NCBI GenBank assembly: GCA_036763105.1
Contig: JBAIYS010000016.1
Span: forward strand, 1 to 57,023
Direction of reading: 5' to 3'
Source of the DNA: Peptococcaceae bacterium 1198_IL3148
Lineage (GTDB): Bacteria; Bacillota; Desulfotomaculia; Desulfotomaculales; Desulfohalotomaculaceae
Length of the DNA stretch: 57,023 nucleotides
Below are positions 10,547-21,157 of this stretch, piece after piece. The stretch's first letter is position 1; each line of letters opens with the position of its first letter. The notes beneath the pieces were generated by a model. That model ran no database searches, was not told the DNA's origin, and saw only the letters and a program-made list of their open reading frames with translations. The position numbers and the translations under genes are program-made.

Positions 10547-11425
10547 GTGGCTAACGCGCGCGATATTCGGCGTCGGATCAAAAGTGTAAAGAACACCCAA
10601 CAGATTACCAAAGCGATGAAAGTAGTGGCAGCTGCCAAACTACGCCGCGCTCAAGAAGCAGCTACATCTGCTCGACCCTTTACTAAAAAGCTCAGTCAGG
10701 TAATGGGAAGGGTTAGTAGCGCCGCCGGTGGGGTTAATCACCCGCTGTTGGAAGTTCGTGAAGCTAAAAAGACCGCCTACATTATTGTTACTGCCGACTC
10801 AGGGCTTTGTGGTGGTTTCAATGCCAATATTATCCGCCAAGCTTCAGCCGAATTAAAGCAGTATGACCAGCCGGCATTGGTGACGGTGGGTCGTAAAGGC
10901 CGTGATTTCTTTAGACGGCAGAATGCTGAAATTGTAGCAGAGTATGTTAACCTTGGCGATAGTATTTCCTTTGGTCGTGCGAAAGAAATAGCTAATTATG
11001 TGATCGACAAGTACACCGCCGGTGAATTCGACGAAGTTTACCTCTTGTTTAACGAGTTTGTCAACGTTTTAACCCAACGGCCCAAAAAGGTTAAACTGTT
11101 ACCCATCGAATCCTTTGATGAAGAGGGTGCAGCCGAAAAAGCCGCCGGGCAAGAGAAAAAGGCATCGGTTTCCTATATGTTTGAACCCAGTGCCGAAAGC
11201 GTTTTAGGCGAACTGTTACCTAAATATATTGAGGTAAGTATTTTCGAAGTGCTGTTGGAATCTAAGGCCGGTGAACTTGGTGCCCGGATGACAGCTATGG
11301 ATTCCGCAACCAATAACGCTAAGGACTTAATTGACAGTCTGACACTGTCATTGAACCGAGCACGGCAGGCTGCAATCACTACAGAAATTTCCGAAATTGT
11401 TAGTGGAGCAGCGGCACTTGGTTAA
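10547..11425 (+). CDS. atpG: ATP synthase F1 subunit gamma
   Basis: The 292-residue central shaft that rotates inside F1. The N-terminal helix ([20 protein letters not shown]), the SGLCGGFN segment, and the C-terminal helix ([16 protein letters not shown]) are conserved. The start is GTG 10547 with AAGGTGGTGAG upstream. Confidence 0.97.
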   Translation: MANARDIRRRIKSVKNTQQITKAMKVVAAAKLRRAQEAATSARPFTKKLSQVMGRVSSAAGGVNHPLLEVREAKKTAYIIVTADSGLCGGFNANIIRQASAELKQYDQPALVTVGRKGRDFFRRQNAEIVAEYVNLGDSISFGRAKEIANYVIDKYTAGEFDEVYLLFNEFVNVLTQRPKKVKLLPIESFDEEGAAEKAAGQEKKASVSYMFEPSAESVLGELLPKYIEVSIFEVLLESKAGELGARMTAMDSATNNAKDLIDSLTLSLNRARQAAITTEISEIVSGAAALG

Positions 11426-11441
11426 AATAACGCAGTAATAA

Positions 11442-12890
<1,449 letters not shown>

Positions 12891-12891
12891 T

Positions 12892-13299
12892 ATGGCGAAG
12901 ACTCAACGCCTTGATATTGTCACCCCTGAAAAAGTGGTGTTCAGCGAGGAAGTTGAATTCGTCGTAGCACCTGGAGTGGAAGGCGAGTTGGGCTTCCTGC
13001 CCGAGCACGCTCCCCTAGTCAGCGCGTTAAAAACTGGCGTGCTGCGGGTGCAGCAGGGTGGTAAAGAATTTAAAGTTGCCATCAGTGGCGGCTTTGTAGA
13101 GGTAAAAAACAGCCGCGTAGTGGTTTTGGCTGACACGGCCGAAAGTGAAGACGAAATTGACGTCGAACGGGCTCAAGAGGCTAAAAAACGCGCAGAACAA
13201 CGCCTTGCCAGCAAAACCGCCGACATAGACGTTGCCCGTGCCGAAGCGGCACTGCAACGCTCACTGGCAAGACTAAAGGCGGCCGGCAAAGCATCATAA
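12892..13299 (+). CDS. atpC: ATP synthase F1 subunit epsilon
   Basis: The 135-residue regulatory subunit: an N-terminal beta sandwich (VTPEKVVFSEEVEFVVAPG, GELGFLPEHAPLV) and a C-terminal helical hairpin that can block rotation. The frame is open from GTG 12883, but ATG 12892, one base after the atpD stop and 8 bases after GAGGG, gives the normal start MAKTQRLDI. It is the last gene of the operon. Confidence 0.96.
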   Translation: MAKTQRLDIVTPEKVVFSEEVEFVVAPGVEGELGFLPEHAPLVSALKTGVLRVQQGGKEFKVAISGGFVEVKNSRVVVLADTAESEDEIDVERAQEAKKRAEQRLASKTADIDVARAEAALQRSLARLKAAGKAS

Positions 13300-13302
13300 C
13301 GC

Positions 13303-13336
13303 AAAAAAGTCAGGTTTTAAACCCTGACTTTTTTGT
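13303..13336. terminator. Terminator closing the atp operon (bidirectional)
   Basis: AAAAAAGTCAGG pairs with CCTGACTTTTTT around a 7-base loop. The A and T flanks let it work for the atp operon and for the converging CheX-type gene. Confidence 0.92.
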
Positions 13337-13353
13337 GCGTTTATATTCCATTG

Positions 13354-13818
13354 TTAATTCAATGAAAAGTTAATTTCAAAGGCACAACTGTCTTCGCCAT
13401 TATAGGGTATGGCAATAATGGGCGATTTAACGCTAACATTCATTTGACCATCGCCGTATAATATTGTCGGCGGCGTTATATTGGCCTTTTTGGCAGTTAA
13501 TTCGTTGAGCTTAATCAACGCATTGCCCGAAACCATGTTAGATATTTCCCCCAGGGCAGACAATGCTAAATCGTCAATGTCTGCAATCTCCATGCCACAC
13601 ATTTCGCTGGTTAATCGCAAGGCAAAGTCCTTGGTAAAGGAAAAAACCACCTGGCCCTCCACTTCGCCGTTAAAACCAACAATACATACAATGGATTCAC
13701 CGGTAAACTGACTATCTTTCATTAAGGGTTTTTGCCGGGTTAATTTAATATTGCCTGCCATCTGTTTAAAAATTTCTTCGGTACCCATAATAAAAGAATT
13801 TATGTAGTTAACATCCAT
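13354..13818 (-). CDS. cheX: CheX-type chemotaxis phosphatase
   Basis: A 154-residue protein of the CheC/CheX/FliY phosphatase group, which dephosphorylates CheY-P. The single catalytic motif ExxN is intact (Glu91 and Asn94 in LGEISNMVSGNA). Only one such motif is present, as in CheX rather than CheC. GGAGGTG precedes the ATG on this strand. No other chemotaxis genes are nearby, so the partner response regulator is encoded elsewhere. Confidence 0.82.
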   Translation of the reverse strand: MDVNYINSFIMGTEEIFKQMAGNIKLTRQKPLMKDSQFTGESIVCIVGFNGEVEGQVVFSFTKDFALRLTSEMCGMEIADIDDLALSALGEISNMVSGNALIKLNELTAKKANITPPTILYGDGQMNVSVKSPIIAIPYNGEDSCAFEINFSLN

Positions 13819-14170
13819 CTTACGCTATCACACCTCCTAATCTTCTGCATTCCACAAAGACATTCATAATTACATGCAAACGCATTATGTAGGGGTTCGA
13901 TTCATCAATCCCACTCAAATGTAACCTCCGTTAAAGGGAAAAATGCCTGTATAACCCACAAACAACTAAAAACACAAAAAGCAACCCACAAAAAGGTTGC
14001 TAAGATAAACAATACTATCACTAAGCAACCTGGCAACCATAGAAAAACCGTAGGCCCATGGCTTTGCGTCCCTGCCTTTCAACAGGTTTGCCCAATATGT
14101 ATCACCATATTTTTCTACAATATTTTCTAAAGTCCTTCATTATTATCAAATTTCTGTCGATTTTTGCAAT
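13819..14170. repeat. Intergenic region with repeat palindrome and inverted repeat
   Basis: A TGTAGGGG palindrome lies at 13888-13913. A separate inverted repeat, GGTTGCT (13995-14001) with AGCAACC (14024-14030), has no T run. No gene is recognised. Confidence 0.6.
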
Positions 14171-14202
14171 AAAAAAGCCACATCCTTTGGATGTGGCTTT
14201 CA
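14171..14202 (-). terminator. Terminator of the tRNA-Thr gene
   Basis: On the minus strand GCCACATCC pairs with GGATGTGGC, followed by six T residues, directly after the tRNA 3' end. Confidence 0.9.
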
Positions 14203-14203
14203 C

Positions 14204-14279
14204 TGGAGCCGACGATGGGACTCGAACCCGCAACCTGCTGATTACAAGTCAGCTGCTCTGCCAATTGAGCTACGTCGGC
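14204..14279 (-). tRNA. tRNA-Thr (anticodon TGT)
   Basis: Full cloverleaf on the minus strand. The acceptor stem GCCGACG pairs with CGTCGGC, the D arm contains AGCTCAATTGGCAGAGC, the anticodon stem is GCTGA/TCAGC with loop CTTGTAA, and the T arm contains GGTTCGAGTCC. The CCA is encoded (14204-14206 in complement). It is a single tRNA with its own terminator. Confidence 0.96.
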
Positions 14280-14642
14280 ACAACACATTTATATTTATAC
14301 CAAAACCCACCCCAAAGGTCAAGTACAATTAAGCAGCAAAATTTACCGACAAACAAGCAGCGTTAAGCGGACAAATCAACCCCTGTAAAAGGCCCAATGT
14401 ATGTAATAATGAATGCACCTTGCCAAAAACGCAACACACATGATGTAGGGGCGCGATTCATCGCGCCTGCTAACCGAAATGTTAATTAGTAGACCAAAGG
14501 TTTTTACTGTCTACAAATGTCAATATGTACTATATTGTCGAAATAACAAAAATAAACACATCGATTAGCAGGAATTATGACATACTTTGCAGTAGTATAT
14601 ACCAGATATTACATAATACTAAGAAAGCGAGGCAGAAAAACA
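14280..14642. other. Upstream region of the SLH protein gene
   Basis: A repeat palindrome, TGTAGGGGCGCGATTCATCG, begins at 14444. The rest is AT-rich. A TGTCGAA at 14536-14542 matches the Spo0A-box consensus and lies just after a possible -10 sequence. No separate gene is recognised. Confidence 0.5.
14535..14543 (+). promoter_or_regulatory. Candidate Spo0A box upstream of the SLH gene
   Basis: TTGTCGAAA contains the 0A-box core TGTCGAA. The preceding TACTATAT could be a -10 element, which would place the box at the transcription start. This is a short motif, so chance occurrence is possible. Confidence 0.4.
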
Positions 14643-17129
14643 ATGCAAAAAAGGTTTCCGTTAATAGCAATCCTTGCTATGGGCCTGCTTCTCACCTGTG
14701 CAGGCTTTGCTTTGGCGGCCGATTTTTCTGATACCCAAGGTCACTGGGCAGAAAGCCAGATTAACAATTGGTCTGAAAAAGGCTTGACCGGTGGTTATTC
14801 CGATGGCACATTTAAGCCCAATAACACCATCACCAGAGCAGAATTTATTGCGTTGGTAAACAGAGCCTTTGATTTCACCGAAACCGATGAAGTTAATTTT
14901 ACCGATGTTAAGCCAACTAATTGGTTTGCGGGTGAAATTGCTAAAGCCAAAGCGGCAGGTTATGTTGGCGGCTATAGTGATGGTACCATAAAACCCAATA
15001 ATCAGATCACCCGCCAAGAGGCAGCTTCCATGTTGGCGAGAATTCTTGAACTTAATGAAAGAAACAGTACCGATTCCGTTGAAAAATTTGCCGATGCCCA
15101 ATCCATTCCCCAGTGGAGCAAAGGGGCAATTGGTGCCGTGGTGGTCAAAGGTTACATGGGCGGTTATCCGGACCAAACCTTTAAACCAACCCAAGCCATC
15201 ACCAGAGCCGAAGCCATTGTAACCATTGACCGGGCCATTGGCCAAGTGGAATTGCCGGCAGAAAGCCCGGTGAAAGATGTTACCTATGATCAAGCAGGTA
15301 CATATGGTCCAAAATCGGGTACAGAAACCATTGAAGGTGATGTAACTGTTACCGCAGATGGCGTTACCTTGCAAAACCTAAACATTAAAGGTGACTTAAC
15401 CTTAGCTGAAGAAATTGGCGAAGGAGAGGTTACACTAACTAACGTTACCGTCAAAGGGAATACCGATGTTTATGGCGGTGGCGAAAACAGTATTATCATC
15501 AGTAATTCTAATCTGGGCAAACTAAATGTCAGTAAAGAAAACGGCAAAATCCGCATCGTTGTCTCTGGCAACACCACCGTTGATGAAGTGGTGGCTAACT
15601 CCGGAGCAAAACTGGAAGAACAGAGCATCACCGGTGAAGGATTTAAGGAAGTTGTAATTGATGCACAGGATGCTGACAAAATCACCTTAGTGGGCACCTT
15701 TGAATCGGTGGATGTAAAATCTGAAGGCGTTACCATTGATGTGCCCCGGGGCACCACCGTTAACACCATAACCCTAGATGCAGCAGCAAAGGTAACAGGA
15801 CAAGGCAAAATAACCACCGCAAAGGTTAATGCTGACGGAGTATCATTCCAAAAGTCACCAACCAATATTAATAAAGCCGAAGGCGTATCATCACCCACAG
15901 TAAGTCGTCCCAGCGGTGGTGGCGGTGGCGGCGGTAGTAGCAGTGGTAGCAATACTGTAACCGTTAGCGATATCAAGGGTAAAGATGCTATCACCAGAAA
16001 CGCTTTATCGCCAAACTCCAGTAATCCGGTACAATACAATTGGGATGAATATACTGTTACTGTAAGGAACTCAAAAGAAACCGTAACCTGGAGCGTATAT
16101 AATGAAACTGCTGGTTACATTGAACCGGGAGTGAAGGTGCGTGGATTTTCATACGCAGTTAACCAAGACAACAAAAACAGTGTTATAGCTGCAGTATATA
16201 AAGATGCTATAGTAGATGATAAGTTCACCATTAAAGCTACCCTAGGTTCTATCGAAAAAACCAAAACCATAACCATTGTAGAGCCAAGACTGGCAGTGAT
16301 AAAAATTGCCGGAGAATCGGTAGTAACGGTTGGTACAACCGAGCAATACTATAGCACTGCTTTTGATCACTTGACTTATGAAATGGATCAAACTGTAACT
16401 TGGTCAGTGGATCCTGGCACTGGTGAAGCAACTATAGACGAAAATGGTATACTGACCGCAACCAAGGTAGGAACTGTAATGGTAATAGCTACATCGGAAG
16501 AAAATCCCGAATTCAGTAGCGTTAAGCAGGTAACAATAGTACCTGAATCTGAAACAAAAATGCATACCGTTATTTTTAAAGTTTGTGATAAAAACACCAG
16601 CGAACCCATTGAGGGTGCGACTGTGTCAGTTGATGAAACAGTGATAGAAACAGATGTAAACGGTTGCGCAGAATTTGAATTAACGCCCGGGCAACACACT
16701 TATACAGTTTCTGCTGAGGGATATGAAGGGCAAAGTAACATGATTTTCGAAGCTTCAACTGATCAACAGGAAATTCCTCTTTGTTTAGAAGAAATAGCAG
16801 AGCCCACTGTAGGAGCAGTAACGGGATTAACAGTAACTCCAGGGGATGGACAAGTAAAATTAAGCTGGACTGCAGCTGTTAATGCTGTTAAGCATTGTGT
16901 TGAGATATACGAAGGGCAAAAAACAAATAATTGGACTGAAGGTTATATAACCTGCCTAGAGACAACCGATACATCTATGACAGTGGATACATTTGAAATA
17001 GATGACGTAGGTAACACCTATACACTGAAAAATGATGGAACCACCTATACGTTTAAAGTTTATGGTGTTGATGGATCAGGGCAATGGGGTGAAGACGCTA
17101 TTGTACATGCAACACCCAATGTGCAATAA
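14643..17129 (+). CDS. SLH-domain surface protein
   Basis: An 828-residue exported protein with a signal peptide ending near FALAA. Three SLH domains follow (about residues 27-75, 82-135, 143-195), each with GGYSDGTFKPNN-like or GGYPDQTFKP cores, which bind pyruvylated wall polysaccharide. Next come a repetitive Thr/Val/Gly-rich beta region (about 220-415), a glycine-serine linker near 430, a BIG2-type Ig-like domain (about 570-640), a carboxypeptidase-regulatory-like domain (TSEPIEGATVSVDE, about 645-715) and a C-terminal fibronectin III-like domain. The frame is open from 14577, but ATG 14643 starts the signal peptide. It stands alone between the tRNA and murA. Confidence 0.88.
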   Translation: MQKRFPLIAILAMGLLLTCAGFALAADFSDTQGHWAESQINNWSEKGLTGGYSDGTFKPNNTITRAEFIALVNRAFDFTETDEVNFTDVKPTNWFAGEIAKAKAAGYVGGYSDGTIKPNNQITRQEAASMLARILELNERNSTDSVEKFADAQSIPQWSKGAIGAVVVKGYMGGYPDQTFKPTQAITRAEAIVTIDRAIGQVELPAESPVKDVTYDQAGTYGPKSGTETIEGDVTVTADGVTLQNLNIKGDLTLAEEIGEGEVTLTNVTVKGNTDVYGGGENSIIISNSNLGKLNVSKENGKIRIVVSGNTTVDEVVANSGAKLEEQSITGEGFKEVVIDAQDADKITLVGTFESVDVKSEGVTIDVPRGTTVNTITLDAAAKVTGQGKITTAKVNADGVSFQKSPTNINKAEGVSSPTVSRPSGGGGGGGSSSGSNTVTVSDIKGKDAITRNALSPNSSNPVQYNWDEYTVTVRNSKETVTWSVYNETAGYIEPGVKVRGFSYAVNQDNKNSVIAAVYKDAIVDDKFTIKATLGSIEKTKTITIVEPRLAVIKIAGESVVTVGTTEQYYSTAFDHLTYEMDQTVTWSVDPGTGEATIDENGILTATKVGTVMVIATSEENPEFSSVKQVTIVPESETKMHTVIFKVCDKNTSEPIEGATVSVDETVIETDVNGCAEFELTPGQHTYTVSAEGYEGQSNMIFEASTDQQEIPLCLEEIAEPTVGAVTGLTVTPGDGQVKLSWTAAVNAVKHCVEIYEGQKTNNWTEGYITCLETTDTSMTVDTFEIDDVGNTYTLKNDGTTYTFKVYGVDGSGQWGEDAIVHATPNVQ

Positions 17130-17147
17130 ATAAAATTACTTAAATGC

Positions 17148-17200
17148 AGAAGACCCAGCAAGGTAGAGTTAAAATTAACTCACCCTGCAGGGTCTTCTTT
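17148..17200 (+). terminator. Long terminator after the SLH gene
   Basis: AGACCCAGCAAGGTAGAGTT pairs imperfectly with AACTCACCCTGCAGGGTCT and is followed by CTTTTTCT. Confidence 0.85.
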
Positions 17201-17302
17201 TTCTACATTAAACATGATCGACAAATCAACGTATTGAACCACACCAATTGGGCAAAACTAATAGGTGTATCTAACCAAAAAACAATGTTGAGGCGCAAAC
17301 TG

Positions 17303-18559
17303 ATGGAAAAATTACTTATTCGTGGTGGCAACAAACTTAATGGAACCATTAGGGTGGGCGGTGCCAAAAACGCCGTTTTGCCAATTATAGCGGCCACATT
17401 GCTCACCGGTGAGCAATGCCGTATATTGGGGGTGCCCAAATTAACCGATGTTTACACCATCGGCACGGTGTTGGAATCACTGGGCGCCAAAGTAAACATG
17501 GATGATGATGAAATGCAAGTGACTGCCGCAGAAATCACCTCATCAGAGGCGGCCTACGAATACGTGCGCCGCATGCGGGCCTCCTTTTTAGTGATGGGTC
17601 CACTGCTGGCCCGCACCGGCAAAGCAATAATCTCGTTGCCGGGGGGATGCGCCATTGGCACCAGACCCATTGACCTGCACCTGAAGGGGTTTACCGCCCT
17701 GGGGGCAAAAATAGAGTACGGCCAAGGCTACATCGAAGCTAAAACCAAAAAATTAGTGGCCAGCCGCATTTACTTAGACTTTCCCAGCGTCGGCGCCACC
17801 GAAAACATCATGATGGCAGCCACGCTGGCCGAAGGCACCACCATCTTAGAAAACGCTGCCGAAGAACCGGAAATTGTTGATTTGGCCAACTTCCTCAATT
17901 CCATGGGGGCCAAAATCAAGGGTGCCGGCACCAAAGTGATCAGAATAGAAGGGCAAAAAAGACTACGGGGTACCAGCCATAATGTCATTCCCGACCGCAT
18001 AGAGGCCGGCACCTATATGGCCGCAGCGGCCATCACCGGTGGCAATGTACTGGTGGATAACGTAATCGTTGACCACCTAAAGCCGGTGGTGGCCAAACTG
18101 AAAGAGGCGGGAGTGAAAATAGTGGAAGAGGATAACGGTGTCAGAGTGATCTCCAGCGGCCAGTTGAAAGGGGTAGATATTAAAACGCTGCCCTACCCGG
18201 GCTATCCCACCGACATGCAGGCCCAAATGATGGCCCTAATGACGGTTGCCCAAGGCACCAGTGTCATCACCGAAACGGTTTTTGAAAACCGCTTTATGCA
18301 CGTCAATGAATTAAGACGCATGGGAGCCAAAATAAAAATAGAGGGCCACGCCGCCATAGTGGAGGGTGTGCCCAAACTCAGCGGCGCCCAAGTAAAGGCC
18401 ACCGACCTCAGGGCCGGTGCCGCCCTGGTAATTGCCGGGCTTGTGGCCGAAGGCCACACCGAAGTCAGCAACCTAAACCACATCGACAGAGGCTACTACA
18501 AACTAGAACAAAACCTCCGCCAAGTAGGGGCCGACATAACCAGAATTAATGTTAAATAA
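17303..18559 (+). CDS. murA: UDP-N-acetylglucosamine 1-carboxyvinyltransferase
   Basis: Transfers enolpyruvate from PEP to UDP-GlcNAc, the first committed step of peptidoglycan synthesis. The 418-residue product has the family length. N-terminal [10 protein letters not shown] and the catalytic loop [10 protein letters not shown] are intact. The Cys is the fosfomycin target, so sensitivity at this enzyme is inferred. The frame is open far upstream through the terminator, but ATG 17303 has GAGG at 17290-17293. murA upstream of spoIID is the conserved spore-former order. Confidence 0.95.
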   Translation: MEKLLIRGGNKLNGTIRVGGAKNAVLPIIAATLLTGEQCRILGVPKLTDVYTIGTVLESLGAKVNMDDDEMQVTAAEITSSEAAYEYVRRMRASFLVMGPLLARTGKAIISLPGGCAIGTRPIDLHLKGFTALGAKIEYGQGYIEAKTKKLVASRIYLDFPSVGATENIMMAATLAEGTTILENAAEEPEIVDLANFLNSMGAKIKGAGTKVIRIEGQKRLRGTSHNVIPDRIEAGTYMAAAAITGGNVLVDNVIVDHLKPVVAKLKEAGVKIVEEDNGVRVISSGQLKGVDIKTLPYPGYPTDMQAQMMALMTVAQGTSVITETVFENRFMHVNELRRMGAKIKIEGHAAIVEGVPKLSGAQVKATDLRAGAALVIAGLVAEGHTEVSNLNHIDRGYYKLEQNLRQVGADITRINVK

Positions 18560-18637
18560 CATACATATAATATCAATTATTTTTTATTGCTACATGGTTC
18601 CATATATGGTACCATAAATTCAGGTGGCGATTTTGTA

Positions 18638-18894
18638 TTGACCAAAATTATCAAGTTATACGCACAAATTGTCAATAACCTAAAAACGTTAAATATGAAA
18701 CTCTAGACAAAATCCTAAGAAAGCATGGTTTTAAATGCAGACAGCCAAGTGGAGGTTCTAGTCATTACAATTACTATCATCCAGAATTACCTGATGTACT
18801 AACAATACCATATGCTAGACCCATTAAAGCTATCTATGTTAAACAGGCGATTGCTGCAATACAAAAACTAAAAGAGGGAAGTGAGTTAGATTGA
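18638..18894 (+). pseudogene. hicA: HicA-type mRNA interferase, frameshifted
   Basis: Read in two frames, this is a complete small HicA toxin. Frame A from TTG 18638 gives MTKIIKLYAQIVNN. Frame B from about 18682 gives KNVKYETLDKILRKHGF and then the catalytic-His context PSGGSSHYNYYHP, ending ...KLKEGSELD. One base is missing near 18680, where AACCTAAAAAC should read AACCCTAAAAAC-like to code NNPKNV. Without it translation stops at 18703-18705. HicA is a small double-stranded-RNA-binding-fold RNase. GGTGG precedes the TTG. The antitoxin frame follows with a 4-base overlap. Confidence 0.75.
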
Positions 18895-19256
18895 AGGACT
18901 TAAAATATTACGAAAGTTTAAATTATGAAATTAAAATCAGAAAACTCACTGAAGAAGAGGGTGGTGGTTGGTTTGTAGAAATTCCTCTTCTTCCTGGGTG
19001 CATGTCTGATGGTGAAACCGTTGAAGAAGCTATTGCTAACATAGTTGATGCAAAAAAAAGTTGGATTAAAACTTGTTTAGAATTAGGTAGAGATGTACCA
19101 GAGCCGACGACCGATGATTTTTCTGGCCAGCTAAGACTAAGAATGCCAAAATCCTTGCACAAAGCACTGTCAGAAAAAGCCAAAGCTGAAAATGTAAGTC
19201 TAAATCAACTTATTATTTATCAATTAGCACAGGGTGTTGGGCAACAAATGAATTAA
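18891..19256 (+). CDS. hicB: HicB-type antitoxin
   Basis: A 121-residue antitoxin. It has an N-terminal HicB fold (WFVEIPLLPGCMSDGETVEEA) that covers HicA, and a C-terminal ribbon-helix-helix-like DNA-binding part (RLRMPKSLHKALSEKAKAEN) that would autoregulate the operon. The TTG start overlaps the hicA stop (TTGA), which implies translational coupling. It remains intact although the toxin is frameshifted. Confidence 0.85.
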   Translation: MKDLKYYESLNYEIKIRKLTEEEGGGWFVEIPLLPGCMSDGETVEEAIANIVDAKKSWIKTCLELGRDVPEPTTDDFSGQLRLRMPKSLHKALSEKAKAENVSLNQLIIYQLAQGVGQQMN

Positions 19257-19398
19257 ACTATAGTGTTTCGTTGCCGGTGCCAGGTTCCTGCCGTTGATAA
19301 AATTAACTAATTCCACAAACCTACGCACCAGCAGGTGCCTGGCACCGCTAAGCAACCTAATGTAGGGGCTGGTTTCCACGCCGGCCTGCCAAACGAAA
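19257..19398. repeat. Inverted repeat GGTGCCAGG...CCTGGCACC
   Basis: GCCGGTGCCAGGTTCCTGCC (from 19272) is partly complementary to AGCAGGTGCCTGGCACCGC (to 19349). A related arm recurs at 22884-22923. A degraded TGTAGGGGC half lies near 19362. No gene is seen. Confidence 0.6.
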
Positions 19399-19614
19399 CT
19401 ACCAAGGTATCTTATCCATGTACTCCCCCTTTAAAATGGGGGATATTTTGCTTTTCAAAGGCTCTGGCACATCCTTCAATTTCATCTCGTCCACATTCAA
19501 TATCTCAACCGTATCCACCTTAACCTTCATGGCCAACTCTTTAGCGGTGAACCCTTGATTCTTTCGCAATTCCTTAACCAATTTGTTTTCCTTCCCCCAT
19601 AACCAACCAAACAA
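19399..19614 (-). CDS. Small helix-turn-helix-like protein
   Basis: A 71-residue protein. The central ELRKNQGFTAKELAMKVKVD resembles the first half of an XRE-type helix-turn-helix, and the C-terminus is VPEPLKSKISPILKGE. The start is TTG 19614 with a strong GAGGAGGAAG on this strand, which supports a real gene. Function is not known. It lies opposite and upstream of spoIID. Confidence 0.6.
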   Translation of the reverse strand: MFGWLWGKENKLVKELRKNQGFTAKELAMKVKVDTVEILNVDEMKLKDVPEPLKSKISPILKGEYMDKIPW

Positions 19615-19802
19615 AAAACCACTTCCTCCTCTACATTAATCATCTACCACATATGGGTTTATGCTAACCAGCCCACTTTCATTGGCATTTTCTTACCCCC
19701 TCTTACTCATCTTATTAATCTTATTATAATTTAAAGTGAATATAGCAGTCAAAAGAACAATAACCCCTGCAAAATTCCAAGTTCTAATCTACCCTGGACA
19801 AG

Positions 19803-19810
19803 CATATACA
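19803..19810 (+). promoter_or_regulatory. Candidate sigma-E -10 element for spoIID
   Basis: CATATACA resembles the sigma-E -10 (CATACAAT). TCTAATC lies 13-14 bases upstream as a possible -35. Sigma-E control of spoIID is known in Bacillus; here it is inferred. Confidence 0.4.
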
Positions 19811-19840
19811 TAAATACAGGACAAGCTCGCAAACAAGGGA

Positions 19841-20800
19841 GTGGTCACCATTAGAAAAGCAATTCTTGGCATCATCCTCATTGCCGTCGCTATAATTGTC
19901 CTGTTACCCGCCATTAACAAATCAGAACAAAAGGCGGTAACCAGGCACGAAATAAAAATCTACCACCATGCCAGCGGCCAAATAGAAACCATGCCGCTGG
20001 AAGAATACCTCATTGGTGTTGTGGCCGGAGAAATGCCGGCGGAATTTCCCAGCGAGGCCCTGAAGGCCCAGGCAGTAGCAGCCCGTACCTATATAGCCCA
20101 GCGCCTGTTGCCGGGGGGAGTAGAAAACCCCACCCATCCCGGGGCAGACATCTGTGACGATCACCGCCATGGCCAAGCCTGGCTGTCCAAAGAGCAAATG
20201 AAAGAACGTTGGGGCACAGCCAACTACCTACATTATTACCCCAAAATAAAGTGGGCGGTGCAGGCCACAGAAAACCAAGTGCTAACCTATAATAAGCAAC
20301 TAATTACCCCGGTGTATCATGCCTCCTGTGGCGGCCAAGGCACCGAAAACTCCGGCGATGTTTGGCAAACGGATTTACCCTATTTAAAAAGCGTGTCCTG
20401 CCCCTACTGTGCTGACCCACAACCCATCAGAACGGTGAGCTATCCCTTAGATAAAGTGGCCCAGCGCCTGCAGGTGGACCTCAATGCCATTCCGGCTATG
20501 GCCAACGGAGCCCAACAACCGATAAAAATAACTGCCAAAACTTCAACTGGCCGCCCGAAAACAATTACCATTGGGGAAAAACAAATACCGGCCACAACCT
20601 TTAGGGAATTGCTGGCCCTAAGATCAACCCAGTTCAGCTATGAAATAAAAAATAACCAAATAACCTTCACTACCCAAGGCTACGGCCATGCCGTGGGCCT
20701 GTGCCAATACGGAGCCAAAGGCCTAGCCCAACACGATAAAACCTACCGACAAATCCTAGCCCACTACTACCCCGGCACCAAAATAGCCAAGATAAAATAA
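19841..20800 (+). CDS. spoIID: Stage II sporulation protein D
   Basis: A 319-residue membrane-anchored lytic transglycosylase that, with SpoIIM and SpoIIP, remodels septal peptidoglycan during engulfment. There is one N-terminal membrane helix. The SpoIID core shows as MPLEEYLIGVVAGEMPAEFP (catalytic Glu in the GEMP segment), ALKAQAVAARTY, VYHASCGGQ and the terminal GYGHAVGLCQYGA. The GTG at 19841 directly abuts the AAGGGA binding site, which is unusually close. A non-standard start at ATT 19850 would have better spacing, so the start is uncertain. Confidence 0.92.
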   Translation: MVTIRKAILGIILIAVAIIVLLPAINKSEQKAVTRHEIKIYHHASGQIETMPLEEYLIGVVAGEMPAEFPSEALKAQAVAARTYIAQRLLPGGVENPTHPGADICDDHRHGQAWLSKEQMKERWGTANYLHYYPKIKWAVQATENQVLTYNKQLITPVYHASCGGQGTENSGDVWQTDLPYLKSVSCPYCADPQPIRTVSYPLDKVAQRLQVDLNAIPAMANGAQQPIKITAKTSTGRPKTITIGEKQIPATTFRELLALRSTQFSYEIKNNQITFTTQGYGHAVGLCQYGAKGLAQHDKTYRQILAHYYPGTKIAKIK

Positions 20801-20803
20801 ATA

Positions 20804-20840
20804 GAAGGAGCAGACCAACAAATTGGTCTGCTCCTTTTCA
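20804..20840 (+). terminator. Terminator after spoIID
   Basis: AAGGAGCAGACCAA pairs perfectly with TTGGTCTGCTCCTT around CAAA, followed by TTC. Confidence 0.9.
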
Positions 20841-20853
20841 TACACGCGCCCAC

Positions 20854-21105
20854 CAACCGCAACGTAGGTTTATAAACCAAACATTATTCACCATGTACAA
20901 ATGTTACGTTAAACGGGATCGATAAATCGAACCCCTACAAAAGGCATAATGTATGTAATTAATGAATGCGTTTTATCAAAAATGCAATACACATAATGTA
21001 GGGGCGCGATTCATCGCGCCCACAACCGCAACGTAGATTTATAAATCAAACATTATTTATCACGCACAAATGTTACGTTAAATAGAATCGATCAATCAAG
21101 GTTCT
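20854..21105. repeat. Paired intergenic repeat between spoIID and spoIIQ
   Basis: An 83-bp segment starting CAACCGCAACGTAG occurs twice (20854-20936 and 21022-21104), differing at scattered bases. Between the copies two palindromes of the TGTAGGGGC family face away from each other (20915-20939 and 20997-21021). No gene is present. Confidence 0.75.
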
Positions 21106-21157
21106 GCTTGTATAAACCACTCACCAAAGGGCAACAATACAGACAGAGGTGATAAAC

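Noticed and set aside
14058-14366. 102-codon plus-strand frame over the tRNA
   Set aside because: It runs antisense through tRNA-Thr and its terminator; chance frame.
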